Positions 62,797-64,000 of a stretch of 64,000 bases of DNA are shown in pieces (positions within the stretch are counted from its first letter, which is position 1; each line of letters starts with the position of its first letter). The notes beneath the pieces were generated by a model, which did not search any database, was not told the origin of the DNA, and saw only the letters and a list, made by a program, of their open reading frames with translations. The translations under genes were made by a program, and so were the position numbers. The stretch is from Rhabditoides inermis (lineage: Eukaryota > Nematoda > Chromadorea > Rhabditida > Rhabditidae), in assembly GCA_963966185.1 (NCBI GenBank), contig CAWZYM010000355.1, positions 438,501-502,500 of the forward strand, given 5' to 3'.

Positions 62797-63960
62797 GTAA
62801 GGGAAAGGAAATGAAGGTAGGGAAGAAAATGAAGGTATGAAGGTAGGGAAGGAAATGAAGGTATGAAGGTAGGGAAGGAAATGAAGGTATGAAGGTAGGG
62901 AAGGAAATGAAGGTATGAAGGTAGGGAAGGAAATGAAGGTATGGAGGTAGGGAAGGAAATGAAGGTATGAAGGTAGGGAAGGACATGACGGTATGAAGGT
63001 AGGGAAGGGAAATTATGAAGGATTGGATGGGAAAGTCTGGGCATGATGAAGGTGGGGAAGGGAAAATGAAGGTAGGGAAGGACATGACGGTATGAAGGTA
63101 GGGAAGGGAAATTATGAAGGATTGGATGGGAAAGTCTGGGCATGATGAAGGTGGGGAAGGGAAAATGAAGGTAGGGAAGGACATGACGGTATGAAGGTAG
63201 GAAAGGAAATGAAGGTAGGGAAGGAAATGAAGGTATGAAGGTGGGAAAGGAAATGAAGGTAGGGAAGGAAATGAAGGTAGGGAAGGGAAAATGAAGGTAG
63301 GGAAGGAAATGAAGGTAGGGAAGGGAAAATGAAGGTAGGGAAGGGAATGAAGGTATGAAGGTAGGGAAGGGAAAATGAAGGTAGGGAAGGAAATGAAGGT
63401 ATGAAGGTAGGGAAGGAAATGAAGGTAGGGAAGGACATGAGGGTATGAAGGTAGGAAAGGAAATGAAGGTACGAAAGGAAATGAAGGTATGAAGGTGGGA
63501 AAGGAAATGAAGGTAGGGAAGGAAATGAAGGTATGAAGGTGGGAAAGGAAATGAAGGTAGGGAAGAAAATGAAGGTATGAAGGTGGGAAAGGAAAATGAA
63601 GGTAGGGAAAGGAAAATGAAGGTAGGGAAGGAAATGAAGGTATGAAGGTGGGAAAGGAAATGAAGGTAGGGAAGGACATGAGGGTATGAAGGTAGGAAAG
63701 GAAATGAAGGTAGGGAAGGAAATGAAGGTATGAAGGTGGGAAAGGAAATGAAGGTAGGGAAGGAAATGAAGGTATGAAGGTGGGAAAGGAAAATGAAGGT
63801 AGGGAAAGGAAAATGAAGGTAGGGAAGGAAATGAAGGTATGAAGGTAAGGAAGGAAATGAAGGTAGGGAAGGAAATGAAGGAAATGAAGGTAGGAAAGGG
63901 AAATGATGAAGGATTGGAAGAGAAAGTCTGGGTATGATGAAGGTATGGGAAGCATGACTG
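62797..63960 (+). repeat. Purine-rich minisatellite in the last visible TWK intron
   Basis: About 1.15 kb of units built from GGAAATGAAGGTATGAAGGT and AGGGAAGG. Three or more blocks also repeat GTCTGGGCATGATGAAGGT, a copy of the end of exon 62707-62796 plus its donor. Confidence 0.85.
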
Positions 63961-64000
63961 GTGAAGCGGAAGGCATGATGAAGCTCGCGCAACAGCGAAA

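Overview
The window looks like nuclear DNA of a free-living nematode. Genes are cut into many small exons. Introns are mostly 40-50 nt with TTTCAG-type acceptors. Several start codons sit just behind a TTTCAG-like acceptor, as expected for spliced-leader trans-splicing. Recognisable products fit a worm: a TWK two-pore potassium channel, a worm-type CK1/TTBK kinase and a diverged tyrosine-phosphatase domain. Long CT/GA tracts, TIR elements and tRNA-derived repeats fill introns and intergenic DNA. All gene models below were spliced by eye.

Layout. 1-3582: microsatellites, a hammerhead-like motif and a 1-kb foldback element. 3583-9691 (+): exons that splice in frame into a five-pass membrane protein with prominin-like topology, an S/K-rich linker, a tyrosine-phosphatase domain lacking its catalytic arginine, and a CK1/TTBK-type kinase with intact motifs. 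If this is one transcript, it is an unusual receptor-like fusion and the most interesting object here. 9692-17850: TIR elements, a small unrecognised gene or remnant (11147-11660), dispersed repeats and an LTR-like module. 17851-22528 (-): an RNase H1-like gene with the catalytic residues present and a repeated C-terminal domain. 22529-25442: repeats. 25443-29246 (-): an unrecognised gene with an F-box-like N-terminus. 29247-36172: repeat-rich DNA. 36173-47228 (-): one or two long genes for an acidic, CDK-site-bearing, coiled-coil, Gly/Arg-rich protein, probably nuclear, whose family I do not recognise. 48649 to beyond 62796 (+): a TWK channel gene running off the right edge, with about 1.2 kb of minisatellite in its last visible intron.

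The genes do not form an obvious common pathway. The membrane/phosphatase/kinase block and the channel suggest cell-surface signalling and excitability; the RNase H and Gly/Arg-rich genes suggest nucleic-acid metabolism. The repeat families are shared across the window: tRNA-derived SINEs, palindromic TCTTCGAA MITEs and the AATCAAGTAGC family.
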